Assembly (NCBI RefSeq): GCF_004216695.1
Contig: NZ_SGXC01000001.1
Coordinates: forward strand, 1,302,001-1,366,000
Length of the DNA: 64,000 bases
Source: Pigmentiphaga kullae
GTDB taxonomy: Bacteria; Pseudomonadota; Gammaproteobacteria; Burkholderiales; Burkholderiaceae_B
Direction of reading: 5' to 3'
Shown here: one piece after another, positions 16,161 through 24,123 of the stretch
How the letters are laid out: every line of letters starts with the position of its first letter
Position numbering within the stretch: position 1 is the first letter of the stretch
Translations under genes and position numbers: made by a program
The notes under the pieces: model-generated
What the model saw: the letters and a program-made list of their open reading frames with translations, nothing else
Database searches by the model: none
Told to the model about the DNA's origin: nothing

Positions 16161-16237
16161 CAGGATGCGGTGGATCCGGCTCCGCCGGTCCACCCGCATC
16201 GCCCCCTGGGGGGCGCCCGAAGGGCGTACGGGGGGGA
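16161..16237. repeat. Structured intergenic repeat, copy A
   Basis: About 77 bp with three successive hairpins. The first, at 16164-16200, has arms GATGCGG/CCGCATC and CCGGC/GCCGG. The second is GCCCCCTGGGGGGC at 16201-16214. The third has CGCCC facing GGGCG at 16214-16226. A G-run follows. Copy B at 36320-36396 shares the order and the conserved GTGGATCCGGC and GCCCCCTGGGGGGC blocks. Here the element lies just after the stop codon of the ABC binding-protein gene. Confidence 0.75.
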
Positions 16238-16240
16238 CGA

Positions 16241-16981
16241 CTATTGCATCCATTTGTTGATGATGGCCTGCACGCCTTCGGGCTTCAGTTCGTTCGCCAT
16301 GTAGTTGTCGAAGTCCTCGCGCAGCTTGGAGCCTTTGGGGAAGGCGAAGCCGAAGCGGTCGAAGCCGGTGAAGACGTAGCTGTCCTGGATGGGCAGCTTC
16401 TTGCGGTAGACCGAAGCCACGGTGCCGTCCAGGAAGGCGAGGTCCAGGTTGCCGTTCTGCAGGTCGGACAGCACCTCGTTATAGGACGGGTACATCTTGA
16501 CCTTGTCGAGCGTGTAGACCCCCTTGGGCGTCAGGTCGTTCTTGATGAAGTCGCTGTAGGCCATGCCGCGCGGATAGCCGACGCTGTACTTCTTCATCTC
16601 GGCCAGGTCGTCGAACTTGATGTTGCGGCTCTTCAGGCTGACCAGGTTCCAGGTGTTCTCCATGTAGGGCTTGGAGAAATCCATGACCTCTTCGCGCTGC
16701 TTGGTGATGGAGATGCCGGAGAACGCCACGTCGGCCTGCTTGCTGACCACCGCGCCCAACATGCCCTGCCAGTCGTAGGCCGTGATCTTGAGCTTGCAGC
16801 CACGGGCCTTGCAGTAGCTCTCGAAGATATCCAGGTCCAGGCCCTTGGTGGTGCCGTTTTCCTCGAACAGGTTGGGCGGGGAGGCAGGCGATACCGCCAC
16901 CTTGATTTCCTTGTCGCCGCTTTTTTCAGAGCAGGCAGCCAATAGCAGAACGACGCTCAGCAGGCCGATGAGCTTGCGCAT
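16241..16981 (-). CDS. ABC transporter amino acid-binding lipoprotein
   Basis: A 246-residue family 3 solute-binding protein. The N-terminus is a lipoprotein signal with lipobox LAAC at 14-17, so the mature protein is anchored by C17 to the periplasmic face of the inner membrane. Family features include FEENGTTKGLDLDIF, DVAFSGISIT and the typical KGSKLREDFD end. It is the first gene of the transporter operon. The ligand is probably a polar or basic amino acid, not decidable further. Confidence 0.92.
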   Translation of the reverse strand: MRKLIGLLSVVLLLAACSEKSGDKEIKVAVSPASPPNLFEENGTTKGLDLDIFESYCKARGCKLKITAYDWQGMLGAVVSKQADVAFSGISITKQREEVMDFSKPYMENTWNLVSLKSRNIKFDDLAEMKKYSVGYPRGMAYSDFIKNDLTPKGVYTLDKVKMYPSYNEVLSDLQNGNLDLAFLDGTVASVYRKKLPIQDSYVFTGFDRFGFAFPKGSKLREDFDNYMANELKPEGVQAIINKWMQ

Positions 16982-17078
16982 GAGGGTTTCTCCGGTGGGT
17001 GGGAGGGTGGGGAGAGGGCTTGCGACGGCGCGGGAAATATTATCAGACGGGCGGTCGGCTGGGGGGCTATTCGGCTTC

Positions 17079-17486
17079 CTAAACGGCCCTGACCTCGTCC
17101 AGCAACTCGGGATGGCGGTTCAGTACCTTGAGCAGTTTGATCAGCGCCAGCGGAGGTTTGGTCTTGCCGGTCTCGTAGCGCAAGAAAGCGTTGACGCCGC
17201 CGCCGAAAATCTCGGCTGCTTCGCGTTGGTCAAGCGCCAGCTTCTTGCGCACGTTGGCTATGAAATCGGGATCAACCCACTTTGCATTGACCTGGCGATT
17301 GAACGTCAACATGGCTGCGCTCACGCGTTCCGATTCGACGGAATCAAGCACGCTCTCCCCGCAGGCTGGACAATAGTCGCCACTTACAGCCGGGATGGAA
17401 GTGATTTCTCCCTTGTAGCTGTATGAAAGGTCGCGGGTGTCATGTACCAGCTTGGCCGCTGCGCAAATGGGGCATCGCATGATCAC
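17079..17486 (-). CDS. mqsA: MqsA-type antitoxin
   Basis: A 135-residue antitoxin closely matching E. coli MqsA in order and length. The N-terminal zinc domain uses C5-C8 (CPIC) and C39-C42 (CPAC). The C-terminal helix-turn-helix contains VRKKLALDQREAAEIF, GGGVNAFLRYE and LKVLNRHPELL. The zinc part binds the toxin and the HTH represses the operon. The first ATG is 17486; a second in-frame ATG at 17480 may be used. It overlaps the toxin gene by 4 bp, toxin first, the unusual order of this family. Confidence 0.95.
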   Translation of the reverse strand: MIMRCPICAAAKLVHDTRDLSYSYKGEITSIPAVSGDYCPACGESVLDSVESERVSAAMLTFNRQVNAKWVDPDFIANVRKKLALDQREAAEIFGGGVNAFLRYETGKTKPPLALIKLLKVLNRHPELLDEVRAV

Positions 17487-17779
17487 AGTTCCTTGAAGGA
17501 CACAATGAGAACGTCCTGAATGATCGTCAATTTCAGGTAGACCTGACCAACCGCCGTCTTGGGCCGGTAAACGTCTTGCCAGATGCGATGGTTGGCATGT
17601 GTAGTCATGCTTTTATGGAAATCCTGGGGCGTCAGTGCCGTGATTACATTGATTATTCCGTCGAAGTCCAGGCCCAGCGAGGCACCACCCGCGAGTGCCG
17701 AGGCTGTTGCCCGAACCTGCCCTGCTTGGATTAGCGCTCTGACCCAAGACAGCTTGCAATGAGGGGTTCTCTTTTCCAC
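17483..17779 (-). CDS. mqsR: MqsR-type mRNA interferase toxin
   Basis: A 98-residue RelE-fold ribonuclease nearly identical in layout to E. coli MqsR, which cuts mRNA mainly at GCU. The N-terminus MEKRTPH, the block GLDFDGIINVI and the active-site residues K56, Q68 and Y81 are all at the E. coli positions. The start is GTG at 17779. The gene is first in the mqsRA operon and sits just downstream of a palindrome matching the MqsA site. Its GC content is lower than that of the neighbours, which suggests acquisition by transfer. Confidence 0.95.
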   Translation of the reverse strand: MEKRTPHCKLSWVRALIQAGQVRATASALAGGASLGLDFDGIINVITALTPQDFHKSMTTHANHRIWQDVYRPKTAVGQVYLKLTIIQDVLIVSFKEL

Positions 17780-17787
17780 AAGAATTT

Positions 17788-17802
17788 TAACCTAGAAGGT
17801 TA
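17788..17802. promoter_or_regulatory. MqsA operator palindrome
   Basis: TAACCTAGAAGGTTA has two perfect 6-bp arms (TAACCT/AGGTTA) around AGA, 9 bp upstream of the mqsR GTG. It matches the AACCT-N-AGGTT palindrome bound by E. coli MqsA, so autoregulation is expected. Confidence 0.8.
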
Positions 17803-17971
17803 TTGATGGAGGCCGGGGTGATCGCCGGGCTCTGCCGCTTCGAGGCGCTGGCGTGGCTCGATAGGCTTTGCAGTCTCTACGGAAAAGAGAGAGGTATCTT
17901 GACGGCTGGACTCGTTCTTCCTATGCCAAGAATGTCATGTTGAATTTCACGTGCATGGCGCTTTCGCGACG
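17803..17971. other. Intergenic stretch without recognised gene
   Basis: Between the mqsR operator and the terminator of the HmuY-like gene no credible gene is seen. A 45-codon frame (17806-17943, plus strand) has no ribosome site and no recognisable sequence. The region may hold promoter elements for mqsR. Confidence 0.4.
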
Positions 17972-18002
17972 AAAAAAAACCGCTGTCCCGTGGGACAGCG
18001 GT
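17972..18002 (-). terminator. Rho-independent terminator after the HmuY-like gene
   Basis: Read on the minus strand, an 11-bp perfect stem (ACCGCTGTCCC paired with GGGACAGCGGT, 2-base loop, 17979-18002) is followed by eight T. It lies 26 bp after the stop of the lipoprotein gene and is a strong canonical terminator. Confidence 0.9.
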
Positions 18003-18027
18003 GAAGGTACAACCGCTCCAAAATTAA

Positions 18028-19350
18028 TCAGTCGGCGGCTGGCTGGAGATCGTAGGCGAAGGTCCACGTCTGGGTGCTGTTGGCGTCCTGGGGATCGGCG
18101 TAGCTGATGCCGGTCAGGTGCAGGCGCGTGTAGCTGCCGCCTTCGCCGTTGCGGATCAGGGTGCCGTTGGCCGGGTTGGCGCTGATGATGTGGGCGACTT
18201 CGGGCAGCCCGGCGTTCTTGGCGGCGGCCGCGGTGGGGTAGTAGGTGTACCAGCCATAGCTCAGCGGATTGGGGTAGGAGCCTTGCACGGCGGGGTTCAG
18301 TGCCGACGAGTTGCTGTCCTTGACCCACGCGGAGGTCCGGGCCGGGGTGGCCAGGTCGGCGGCGGTCAGTTCGGCTTCGGTGTCCGAGATGCTGGTCGTG
18401 CTGGTGAACTTGGCGGCAATGGGCTTGCCGGTGGAGTCGTAGAAGCCGGCCGGGGTCTTGCCGAGGAAGCCGGCGACGGTACCGGTGCCCGAGGATCCGC
18501 CGTTCAGCTTGACGTTGTAGCGGTTGAAGGCGATGTGCCATGCGCCGCTCTCGTCCACGGTACGTTTGTTGACCAGGTCGTAGTAGACCCAGCCGCTGGT
18601 GGCGTCGACCGTGGCGGTCTGGATGACGGGGGCGGCTGTCCGGGTGACCCAGCGGAACGAGATGTGGCCGGAGGTCGTGCCGCCCGGGCCGCCATAGTAG
18701 CCGGTGACCTGCAGGGCGAACACGCCATCGCCGGTGGTGACCGGCGTGGTGGTCGATCCGACCACCGCGGCGCTGTTGGCGGTGATCAGGAAGACGCGGA
18801 AGTTGGGGTAGAGACTGTGGTCGGTGGAGCTGCCGGTCACCCCGTATTCGAACGCGGCGGCGCGGATGTCGTTGGTGCCGGTGAACACGCTGGCCGCGGC
18901 ATCCGCGGCGTAGACGGTGGCGGGAAGGGCCGCGCCGCTGGCGGGGTCCGTCGTGGCGCTTTGATAGGTCTTCAGTTCGGTCCAGGTGTGTTCGAACGGT
19001 CCGCCGAAGGCGCCGCCCGATCCGGTTCCGCTGGTGCCGCTGTTGGTCCACAGCGTGCCGGTCAGGCCGCTGCTGGTCAGTTTCAGGTCCCAGGTATTGC
19101 CGGAGCAGCTGGCGACGGCCGCCTTGGTGTCGAAGTCATAGCAGACCGAGGCGCCGGCCGCGGGCAGCGTGAATGTCCATTCGCCGCTTTGCGTGAACTT
19201 GTTGGTGGGCGTGGGCGTCGTGCCGCCGCCGTCCCCGCCGCCATTGTTGCCGCCGCCCCCGGTGCTGCCGCCATCGCTACCGCCGCCGCAGCCCGCGAGC
19301 GCCAGGGCGGCGCACAGGGCGCCGAGCGTGAACAAGGATCTGGATTGCAT
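18028..19350 (-). CDS. HmuY-like surface lipoprotein (putative haem- or metallophore-binding)
   Basis: A 440-residue lipoprotein: signal peptide with lipobox ALAGC (C21), a Gly-rich linker to about residue 45, then a beta-rich region. Two HmuY-like units are apparent. The first is around 55-120 (FTQSGEWTFTLPAAG, CYDFDTK, NTWDLKL). The second is around 235-300 (SGWVYYDLVNKRTV, AWHIAFNRYNVKLNGG). HmuY proteins bind haem and pass it to a TonB-dependent receptor; the adjacent gene encodes such a receptor, 24 bp upstream on the same strand. The duplication suggests a longer, two-domain version. Haem as ligand is inference from the family and neighbour. Confidence 0.78.
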   Translation of the reverse strand: MQSRSLFTLGALCAALALAGCGGGSDGGSTGGGGNNGGGDGGGTTPTPTNKFTQSGEWTFTLPAAGASVCYDFDTKAAVASCSGNTWDLKLTSSGLTGTLWTNSGTSGTGSGGAFGGPFEHTWTELKTYQSATTDPASGAALPATVYAADAAASVFTGTNDIRAAAFEYGVTGSSTDHSLYPNFRVFLITANSAAVVGSTTTPVTTGDGVFALQVTGYYGGPGGTTSGHISFRWVTRTAAPVIQTATVDATSGWVYYDLVNKRTVDESGAWHIAFNRYNVKLNGGSSGTGTVAGFLGKTPAGFYDSTGKPIAAKFTSTTSISDTEAELTAADLATPARTSAWVKDSNSSALNPAVQGSYPNPLSYGWYTYYPTAAAAKNAGLPEVAHIISANPANGTLIRNGEGGSYTRLHLTGISYADPQDANSTQTWTFAYDLQPAAD

Positions 19351-19374
19351 GATGGGTTCCCCCCTAGGAAAAGG

Positions 19375-21426
19375 TTATTGGGTCGAGCCGAAGGCGTAGC
19401 GCGCCCCGACGTAGACGAAGCGGCCTCGCAGCGGGCCGAAATCGGTTGGGTTGGAGAAGTCGCGCTGGCGGTCGAACAGGTTGTTGATGCCGGCGAACAG
19501 CGTGAGCTGGCGGCCGATCTTCTGGTTGACCATCAGGTCCAGCGTGGTCCAGCCCGGCGAGCGGCCGCCGCCGCCCGAGCCGCCGTTGGACTGCGCGACG
19601 TCGTCGGACGAGATCAGTTCGCTGCTCTGGATGCGGGTGCGCACGGATACCGTGGTGTCGGGCAGGGCGCGCCAGTCGGCGCCGATACGGCCGATGTGGC
19701 GCGGCCGCCGGGTCAGTTCGCCGCCGGTGTCCAGGTTCTTGGCGTCGGTGAAGGTGTAGCCGACGTTCAGCGCCAGGGCGGGCGTGGCCTGCCAGCGCAG
19801 GCCGGTCTCGATGCCCTGGGTGCGGGCGCGCGCGATGTTGCGGTAGGTGTAGGCCGTGACGCCATCGATGATGGTGGTGTTGCTCATGTCCGTCTGGATC
19901 AGGTCCTTCACCCGGTTCATGAAGGCATTGACCTCGAACGTGACGTCCTGGCGGAAGGTCAGGGTGCCGCCCAGCTGGAAGCTGTTGGACGCCTCGGGCT
20001 TCAGGTCGGGATTGCCCAGCACCATGTAGCCCAGGGCGCTGTGGTCGAACAGGTAGTAGCGTTCCTTCAGGTTGGGCACGCGATAGCCCTGGCCGAAACT
20101 TGCCCGCAGCACACCGCTCCAGTCCTGGGTGTTGAGCAGCTTGCCGCGCAGGCTGGCCTTGGGCGCGAAGTGGCCGCCGAAGTCGGAGTCGTCCTGGTAG
20201 CGGGCGCCCAGCAGCAGTTCCCAGGTGTCGTTGAAGATGATGTCGTTCTGGGCGAAGACTTCCTTGCTGGAACGGTCGACCGAGCCGCTGCGCACGAATT
20301 CGGAAACGCCGTTGTTGTCCTGCCTGAGGTCTTCGTAGTGGTAGTCGGCGCCGAATTGCCACAATTGGTTGCGCCAGGCCGGCAGGTCCACCTGCGCGGT
20401 CAGGTGCCCCATTTCCTGCCTGGCGTTGCGGCGCGTGGTCGGGAATTCGTTGGAGTAGGCCTGGGAAGTGCTGTCGTAGCGTTCCCCCACGCCCTTCAAT
20501 TGCAGCCGGGTGCCGTTGCCCAGTTCCCACTGGCCGCCGCCGGTGATGCGCTTGCGCTCGATGGTTTCGGTCTTGCGCTGCGGCAGCAGGTTGGGCGGCA
20601 CGAAGGTGGTGTAGCGCTGGGTGTCGTCCTCGCGGTAGACGCTGCCGTCCACGAAGTAGCGCTGGCGGGCGCCGGGCAGCCAGTCCACGCGCGCCGAATA
20701 CTGCTGGCGGCGGATCTCGTCGCCCTGGCGGCTCCAGGCGTCGGGGTTGATGCCGAAGCCGTCGTCGTCCAGCACGTCGGCCGCGATGCGGCCGCGCAGT
20801 TGTTCGTTGCCGCCCTGGATGGAGAACTGGCCGTGCCGGTTGGCCGGCCGCCACGAACCGCCCTTGCTGTTCTGGCTGCCGTAGCTGCCGGCGTCCAGCG
20901 TGGCCGTGCCCGACAGGCCGGGCTGCGCGGGGCGGGTGATGACGTTGATGACGCCGCCCATGGCCGAGCTGCCGTATTGCGCCGAGGTGGCGCCCTTGAC
21001 CACCTCGATGTGGTCGACGTCGGTCAGCAGGTACTGGCTCAGGTCCACCGTGGAGCCGGTGCTGGCCGAGATCGGCAGGCCGTCGATCAGCACCAGCACC
21101 TGGTCGCTGCTCAGGCCCTGCAGCGACAACTCGTAGCCCGACTTGCCGTGGATCTCCCGCAACTGCAGGCCGGGGATGTTCTCCAGCGCCTGGGTCAGCG
21201 TACGGGCGTGGGTGCGCTCGATTTCCTCGCGGGTGACGACTTCGGTGCGGATGGGGGTGTCGTCCAGCGTCTTTTCGGTGCGGGTGCCGGTGACGACGAC
21301 AGGTTCCAGGGTGTGGGCCTCCTGCGCCACGGCGACGGCGGCCGTGGCCAGGGGAGCGCTCAGCGCGAGATGGAGCGCCCGGCGCAGGCGGGACGGCGTG
21401 GAGCGTGGGGAGGACGGACGGGACAT
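19375..21426 (-). CDS. TonB-dependent outer membrane receptor
   Basis: A 683-residue receptor. The signal peptide runs to about residue 35 (VAVAQ), followed by the TonB box region TLEPVVVTGTR, a plug domain (ALENIPGLQLREIHG, VLVLIDGLPI, VIEVVKG-type motif, GGVINVITR) and a 22-strand-type barrel ending in GARYAFGSTQ. The ATG at 21426 is preferred to an upstream TTG because it gives a proper signal peptide. It lies 70 bp downstream of a Fur-box-like site and is followed by the HmuY-like lipoprotein, so iron-regulated haem uptake is likely. A different siderophore remains possible. Confidence 0.9.
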   Translation of the reverse strand: MSRPSSPRSTPSRLRRALHLALSAPLATAAVAVAQEAHTLEPVVVTGTRTEKTLDDTPIRTEVVTREEIERTHARTLTQALENIPGLQLREIHGKSGYELSLQGLSSDQVLVLIDGLPISASTGSTVDLSQYLLTDVDHIEVVKGATSAQYGSSAMGGVINVITRPAQPGLSGTATLDAGSYGSQNSKGGSWRPANRHGQFSIQGGNEQLRGRIAADVLDDDGFGINPDAWSRQGDEIRRQQYSARVDWLPGARQRYFVDGSVYREDDTQRYTTFVPPNLLPQRKTETIERKRITGGGQWELGNGTRLQLKGVGERYDSTSQAYSNEFPTTRRNARQEMGHLTAQVDLPAWRNQLWQFGADYHYEDLRQDNNGVSEFVRSGSVDRSSKEVFAQNDIIFNDTWELLLGARYQDDSDFGGHFAPKASLRGKLLNTQDWSGVLRASFGQGYRVPNLKERYYLFDHSALGYMVLGNPDLKPEASNSFQLGGTLTFRQDVTFEVNAFMNRVKDLIQTDMSNTTIIDGVTAYTYRNIARARTQGIETGLRWQATPALALNVGYTFTDAKNLDTGGELTRRPRHIGRIGADWRALPDTTVSVRTRIQSSELISSDDVAQSNGGSGGGGRSPGWTTLDLMVNQKIGRQLTLFAGINNLFDRQRDFSNPTDFGPLRGRFVYVGARYAFGSTQ

Positions 21427-21495
21427 GAAACCAACCGGGCCGCTAGGGCGTAGACGAACGAAGCCGAGATTCTTGAGCAAATACGGATTTTAATC

Positions 21496-21514
21496 AAGAT
21501 TAATTCTCACTATC
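21496..21514 (-). promoter_or_regulatory. Fur-box-like operator upstream of the TonB receptor
   Basis: On the minus strand the 19-mer GATAGTGAGAATTAATCTT matches the 19-bp Fur consensus at 13 positions by hand alignment. It is embedded in an AT-rich stretch (21485-21535) that contrasts with the GC-rich surroundings, 70 bp before the receptor start. Iron repression of the receptor and lipoprotein genes is expected. Confidence 0.65.
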
Positions 21515-21542
21515 ATTTATGTTTTGATTTAAAAAAGAGGGC

Positions 21543-21564
21543 AAAAAAACGCCCGGAACCGGGC
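21543..21564 (-). terminator. Rho-independent terminator after the Bug gene
   Basis: On the minus strand, GCCCGG/CCGGGC with a 2-base loop (21551-21564) is followed by a G and seven T (21543-21549). It lies 37 bp after the stop of the Bug gene that follows the RraA-like gene, and insulates it from the receptor promoter region. Confidence 0.75.
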
Positions 21565-21601
21565 AAGCCGGTCGCGGGCGTCGGGGGGAAGCCGGGGGAG
21601 C

Positions 21602-22570
21602 TCAGTCGATCTTCAGGTTCTCTTCCTTGATCAGCCGGCCCCATTTCTCGGTGTCCTGCTTGGTGCGGGCGTCCAGTTCGGCAGGAGTGCTGGCGATCAG
21701 GTCCACGCTCTGTTCCCGCATGCGGGCGACCAGCGCGGGGTCGGTCAGCGTCTTGCGCAGTTCGGCATTGAGCTTGTCGATGACGGGCTGCGGCGTGCCC
21801 GTGGGCGCGTACAGGCCGTACCAGGTGGTGTATTCCATGCCGGGCAGCGTGGCCGAGATCAATGGCAGGCTGGCGGTGTCCGACGCCTTGCTGGGAGCCG
21901 TCAGCCCCAGCGCCCGGATCGAACCCTTGTCGATCAGCGCCTTCAGCGACGGCATGCTGCTGAACAGGGCCTGGACCTCGCCCGAGGCCAGGTCCACCAT
22001 GACCTGCGAGGTGCCCTTGTAGGGGATGTGCTCGATCTGGGTGCGGCTCAGCGCCTTGAAGAGTTCCATGCCCAGGTGCGCCACGCCCCCGGTGCCGGCC
22101 GAGCCGAAGTTCACCTTGCCGGGATGCCGGCGGGCGTAGTCGATCAGTTCCTGCACGTTGGTGACGGGAATCTTCGTCGTCGCCACCAGCACGTGGGGGC
22201 TGCTGGACACCATGCCGACCGGCACCAGGCGCTTCATCGCCTCGGCGCTGCTGCGCATGGTCAGGGGCTGGATGGTGACGTTGCCCGAGGCCGCCATCAG
22301 CAGCGTATAGCCGTCGGGGGCCGCGCGGCCGACGGCGTTCATGGCCGGGACGCCGTGGCCGCCGCCCATGTTTTCCACCACGATGGTCTGGCCCAGTTGC
22401 TGGCCGAGTCTGGTCGCGACTTCGCGCGCGACCACGTCGGCCGGGCCGCCCGCGGCGAACGGCACGACGAAGCGCAGGGACTTGGCGGGATAGGATTGCG
22501 CGCCGGCGGTGGGCGCGGCGCACAGGGCCAGGGCCGCGAGGGCGCCGGCCAGGAGGGGGCGTCGATACAT
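21602..22570 (-). CDS. Bug receptor of the RraA-like operon
   Basis: A 322-residue receptor. The signal peptide ends near AGAQ (residue 25), followed by YPAKSLRFVVPFAAGG. The GHGVPAMNAVGRAAPDGYTLL block and the C-terminal EKWGRLIKEENLKID are typical. The ATG at 22570 is set by the signal peptide; the longer frame upstream runs out of phase through the RraA-like gene. It follows that gene by 38 bp and ends at a terminator, giving a two-gene operon. Confidence 0.91.
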   Translation of the reverse strand: MYRRPLLAGALAALALCAAPTAGAQSYPAKSLRFVVPFAAGGPADVVAREVATRLGQQLGQTIVVENMGGGHGVPAMNAVGRAAPDGYTLLMAASGNVTIQPLTMRSSAEAMKRLVPVGMVSSSPHVLVATTKIPVTNVQELIDYARRHPGKVNFGSAGTGGVAHLGMELFKALSRTQIEHIPYKGTSQVMVDLASGEVQALFSSMPSLKALIDKGSIRALGLTAPSKASDTASLPLISATLPGMEYTTWYGLYAPTGTPQPVIDKLNAELRKTLTDPALVARMREQSVDLIASTPAELDARTKQDTEKWGRLIKEENLKID

Positions 22571-22608
22571 GAGTCGTCTCCGTTTCGTTATCGGGTAGGG
22601 GCGCGGCG

Positions 22609-23241
22609 CTAGCGGGCGCCCACGGCGATGGCGGCGCGGGCCAGGTCCGCGTCCAGCCAGGCGGGCTTGAGCTCGCCCCGGGCGATGGCGGCCATGCGTT
22701 CCTGCTCGCGCAGGTACTTCGCGTGCGCGGCGGCCAGCAGTTCGTCCCTGCGTTCCAGCGGCACGACCACGACGCCGTCGCAGTCGCCGTGGATCCAGTC
22801 GCCCGCGCGCACGGGGGCGCCCGCGCAGACGATGGGATGCAGCACGCTGCCGTCGCCCTTCTTCGAGGGGCCGGCCGGGTGCGTTCCCGCCGCGAAGACG
22901 GGCAGGCCCAGTTCGACCAGCTCCAGGCTGTCGCGGATCGCGCCGTCGATGACCACGCCGGCCAGGCCAGTGGCCTTGGACTGGGTGGTCATGATGCCGC
23001 CCATGACGGCGCGTTCCAGGTAGGCCTGGGCATCGACCACCAGCACCTCGCCGGCCCGGGCCAGGGTCAGCGCATGGTGGATGGCGAGGTTGTCTCCCGG
23101 GGGGACGGACACCGGCAGCGCCGGTCCCCAGAGCCGCCAGGCCGGGTCCAGCGGCTTGATGCGCGCGGACAGCGCGTAAGCGCCGACGTCGGCCAGCAGG
23201 GAAGAGGCGAGCCAGTCGGGATGATCGGGGGCGGATGTCAT
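22609..23241 (-). CDS. RraA/HMG aldolase family protein
   Basis: A 210-residue member of the RraA fold. The metal- and pyruvate-binding signature is present: GGIMTTQSKA at 81-90 and VVIDGAIRD at 96-104, including R103 and D104. Some homologues are class II aldolases splitting 4-hydroxy-4-methyl-2-oxoglutarate or oxaloacetate; others only bind RNase E. With a Bug receptor and an IclR gene alongside, an aldolase or decarboxylase acting late in acid or aromatic breakdown is the better guess. It is first in the operon and divergent from iclR. Confidence 0.85.
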   Translation of the reverse strand: MTSAPDHPDWLASSLLADVGAYALSARIKPLDPAWRLWGPALPVSVPPGDNLAIHHALTLARAGEVLVVDAQAYLERAVMGGIMTTQSKATGLAGVVIDGAIRDSLELVELGLPVFAAGTHPAGPSKKGDGSVLHPIVCAGAPVRAGDWIHGDCDGVVVVPLERRDELLAAAHAKYLREQERMAAIARGELKPAWLDADLARAAIAVGAR

Positions 23242-23300
23242 GCGGGCTCCTGGAAGGGGGCGGCGGCACGGGCCGGACCGCTCGATGGGACTTTAATCCA

Positions 23301-23328
23301 TACAATTTCGTTGTACTCTATACAACGA
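23301..23328. promoter_or_regulatory. IclR-type operator palindrome between rraA-like and iclR genes
   Basis: Two perfect 8-bp arms, TCGTTGTA (23308-23315) and TACAACGA (23321-23328), lie 5 bp apart. A third half-site TACAA at 23301-23305 faces TTGTA at 23311-23315. The site is 44 bp before the iclR ATG and about 70 bp from the divergent gene. Confidence 0.65.
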
Positions 23329-23371
23329 TCTTGCAGGCAACGATGTCCGTCCCGCATTCAAGGAAAGCCGC

Positions 23372-24082
23372 ATGAGCAACGAAGGCGTGACCGCCGTGGA
23401 GCGGGCCATGGCCGTCCTGGACTGTTTCCGGCTGGACGCCGACCGTCTCAGCCTGGCCGACTTCGCCGCCCGCCTGCCGCTGCACAAGACCACCATCTAC
23501 CGGCTGCTCAATTCGCTGGTGCGCACGCGCTACGTGGTGCGCCACGCCGACGGCCGCTATTCGCTGGGGCCGCGGGTGCTGTACCTGGGCCGGGTGTGCG
23601 AGCGCAGTTTCCGCCTGGCCGACGTGGTCGTGCCGCGGTTGCGCGAGCTGTCGCGGCTGAGCGGGGAAACCGCGTCCTACTACGTGGCCAGCGAAGGCCA
23701 GCGCCTGTGCCTGTTCCGCATCCAGCCCAACGAAGGCATGCACGACCAGCTCACCGCCGGCAGCCTGCTGCCTTTCGACGGCAGCGCCACCGGGCAGGTC
23801 TTCCACGTCTGGGTCGTGGGCGATCGGCGGATCGCGCTGCCCGAGGACCTGCCCACGCATTCGAGCGGCCTCTACCACCAGTTCGTCACGTCCTGGTCGG
23901 TGCCGGTGTTCGGCGACCAGGACGCGTTCGCGGGGGCGCTGACGCTGTCCGGCCTGGCGCAGCGGGTGGAGCCGAACGGGGCGGGCCACCGGGCCCTGCT
24001 GATGGAGCATGGCCGGATGCTGTCGGCGGCGCTGGGCGCGTCGGAGTCATGGTGCGACACCGTGTACGGGGAAGAGTCATGA
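23372..24082 (+). CDS. IclR family transcriptional regulator
   Basis: A 236-residue regulator with an N-terminal winged helix (VTAVERAMAVLDCFRL, LPLHKTTIYRLLNSL) and a C-terminal GAF-like effector domain (GETASYYVASEG, DQDAFAGALTLSG). It is divergent from the RraA-like/Bug operon across a 130-bp region with a strong palindrome, its likely target. Its stop overlaps an in-frame ATG of the following LysR gene (ATGA at 24079-24082), so two regulators of different families are probably co-transcribed. Confidence 0.92.
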   Translation: MSNEGVTAVERAMAVLDCFRLDADRLSLADFAARLPLHKTTIYRLLNSLVRTRYVVRHADGRYSLGPRVLYLGRVCERSFRLADVVVPRLRELSRLSGETASYYVASEGQRLCLFRIQPNEGMHDQLTAGSLLPFDGSATGQVFHVWVVGDRRIALPEDLPTHSSGLYHQFVTSWSVPVFGDQDAFAGALTLSGLAQRVEPNGAGHRALLMEHGRMLSAALGASESWCDTVYGEES

Positions 24083-24123
24083 CCGCGCCCGCCGATCCGC
24101 GAGCGGGGGACAAGGGGAGCAAC

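Noticed and set aside
17806-17943. A 45-codon plus-strand frame between mqsR and the HmuY-like terminator
   Set aside because: No ribosome site, no similarity recognised, and it runs through regulatory DNA.
18118-21453. A 1111-codon plus-strand frame opposite the TonB receptor and HmuY-like genes
   Set aside because: The minus-strand genes have signal peptides, domains, a Fur box and a terminator; the plus-strand translation is Gly/Ala/Val-biased shadow sequence.
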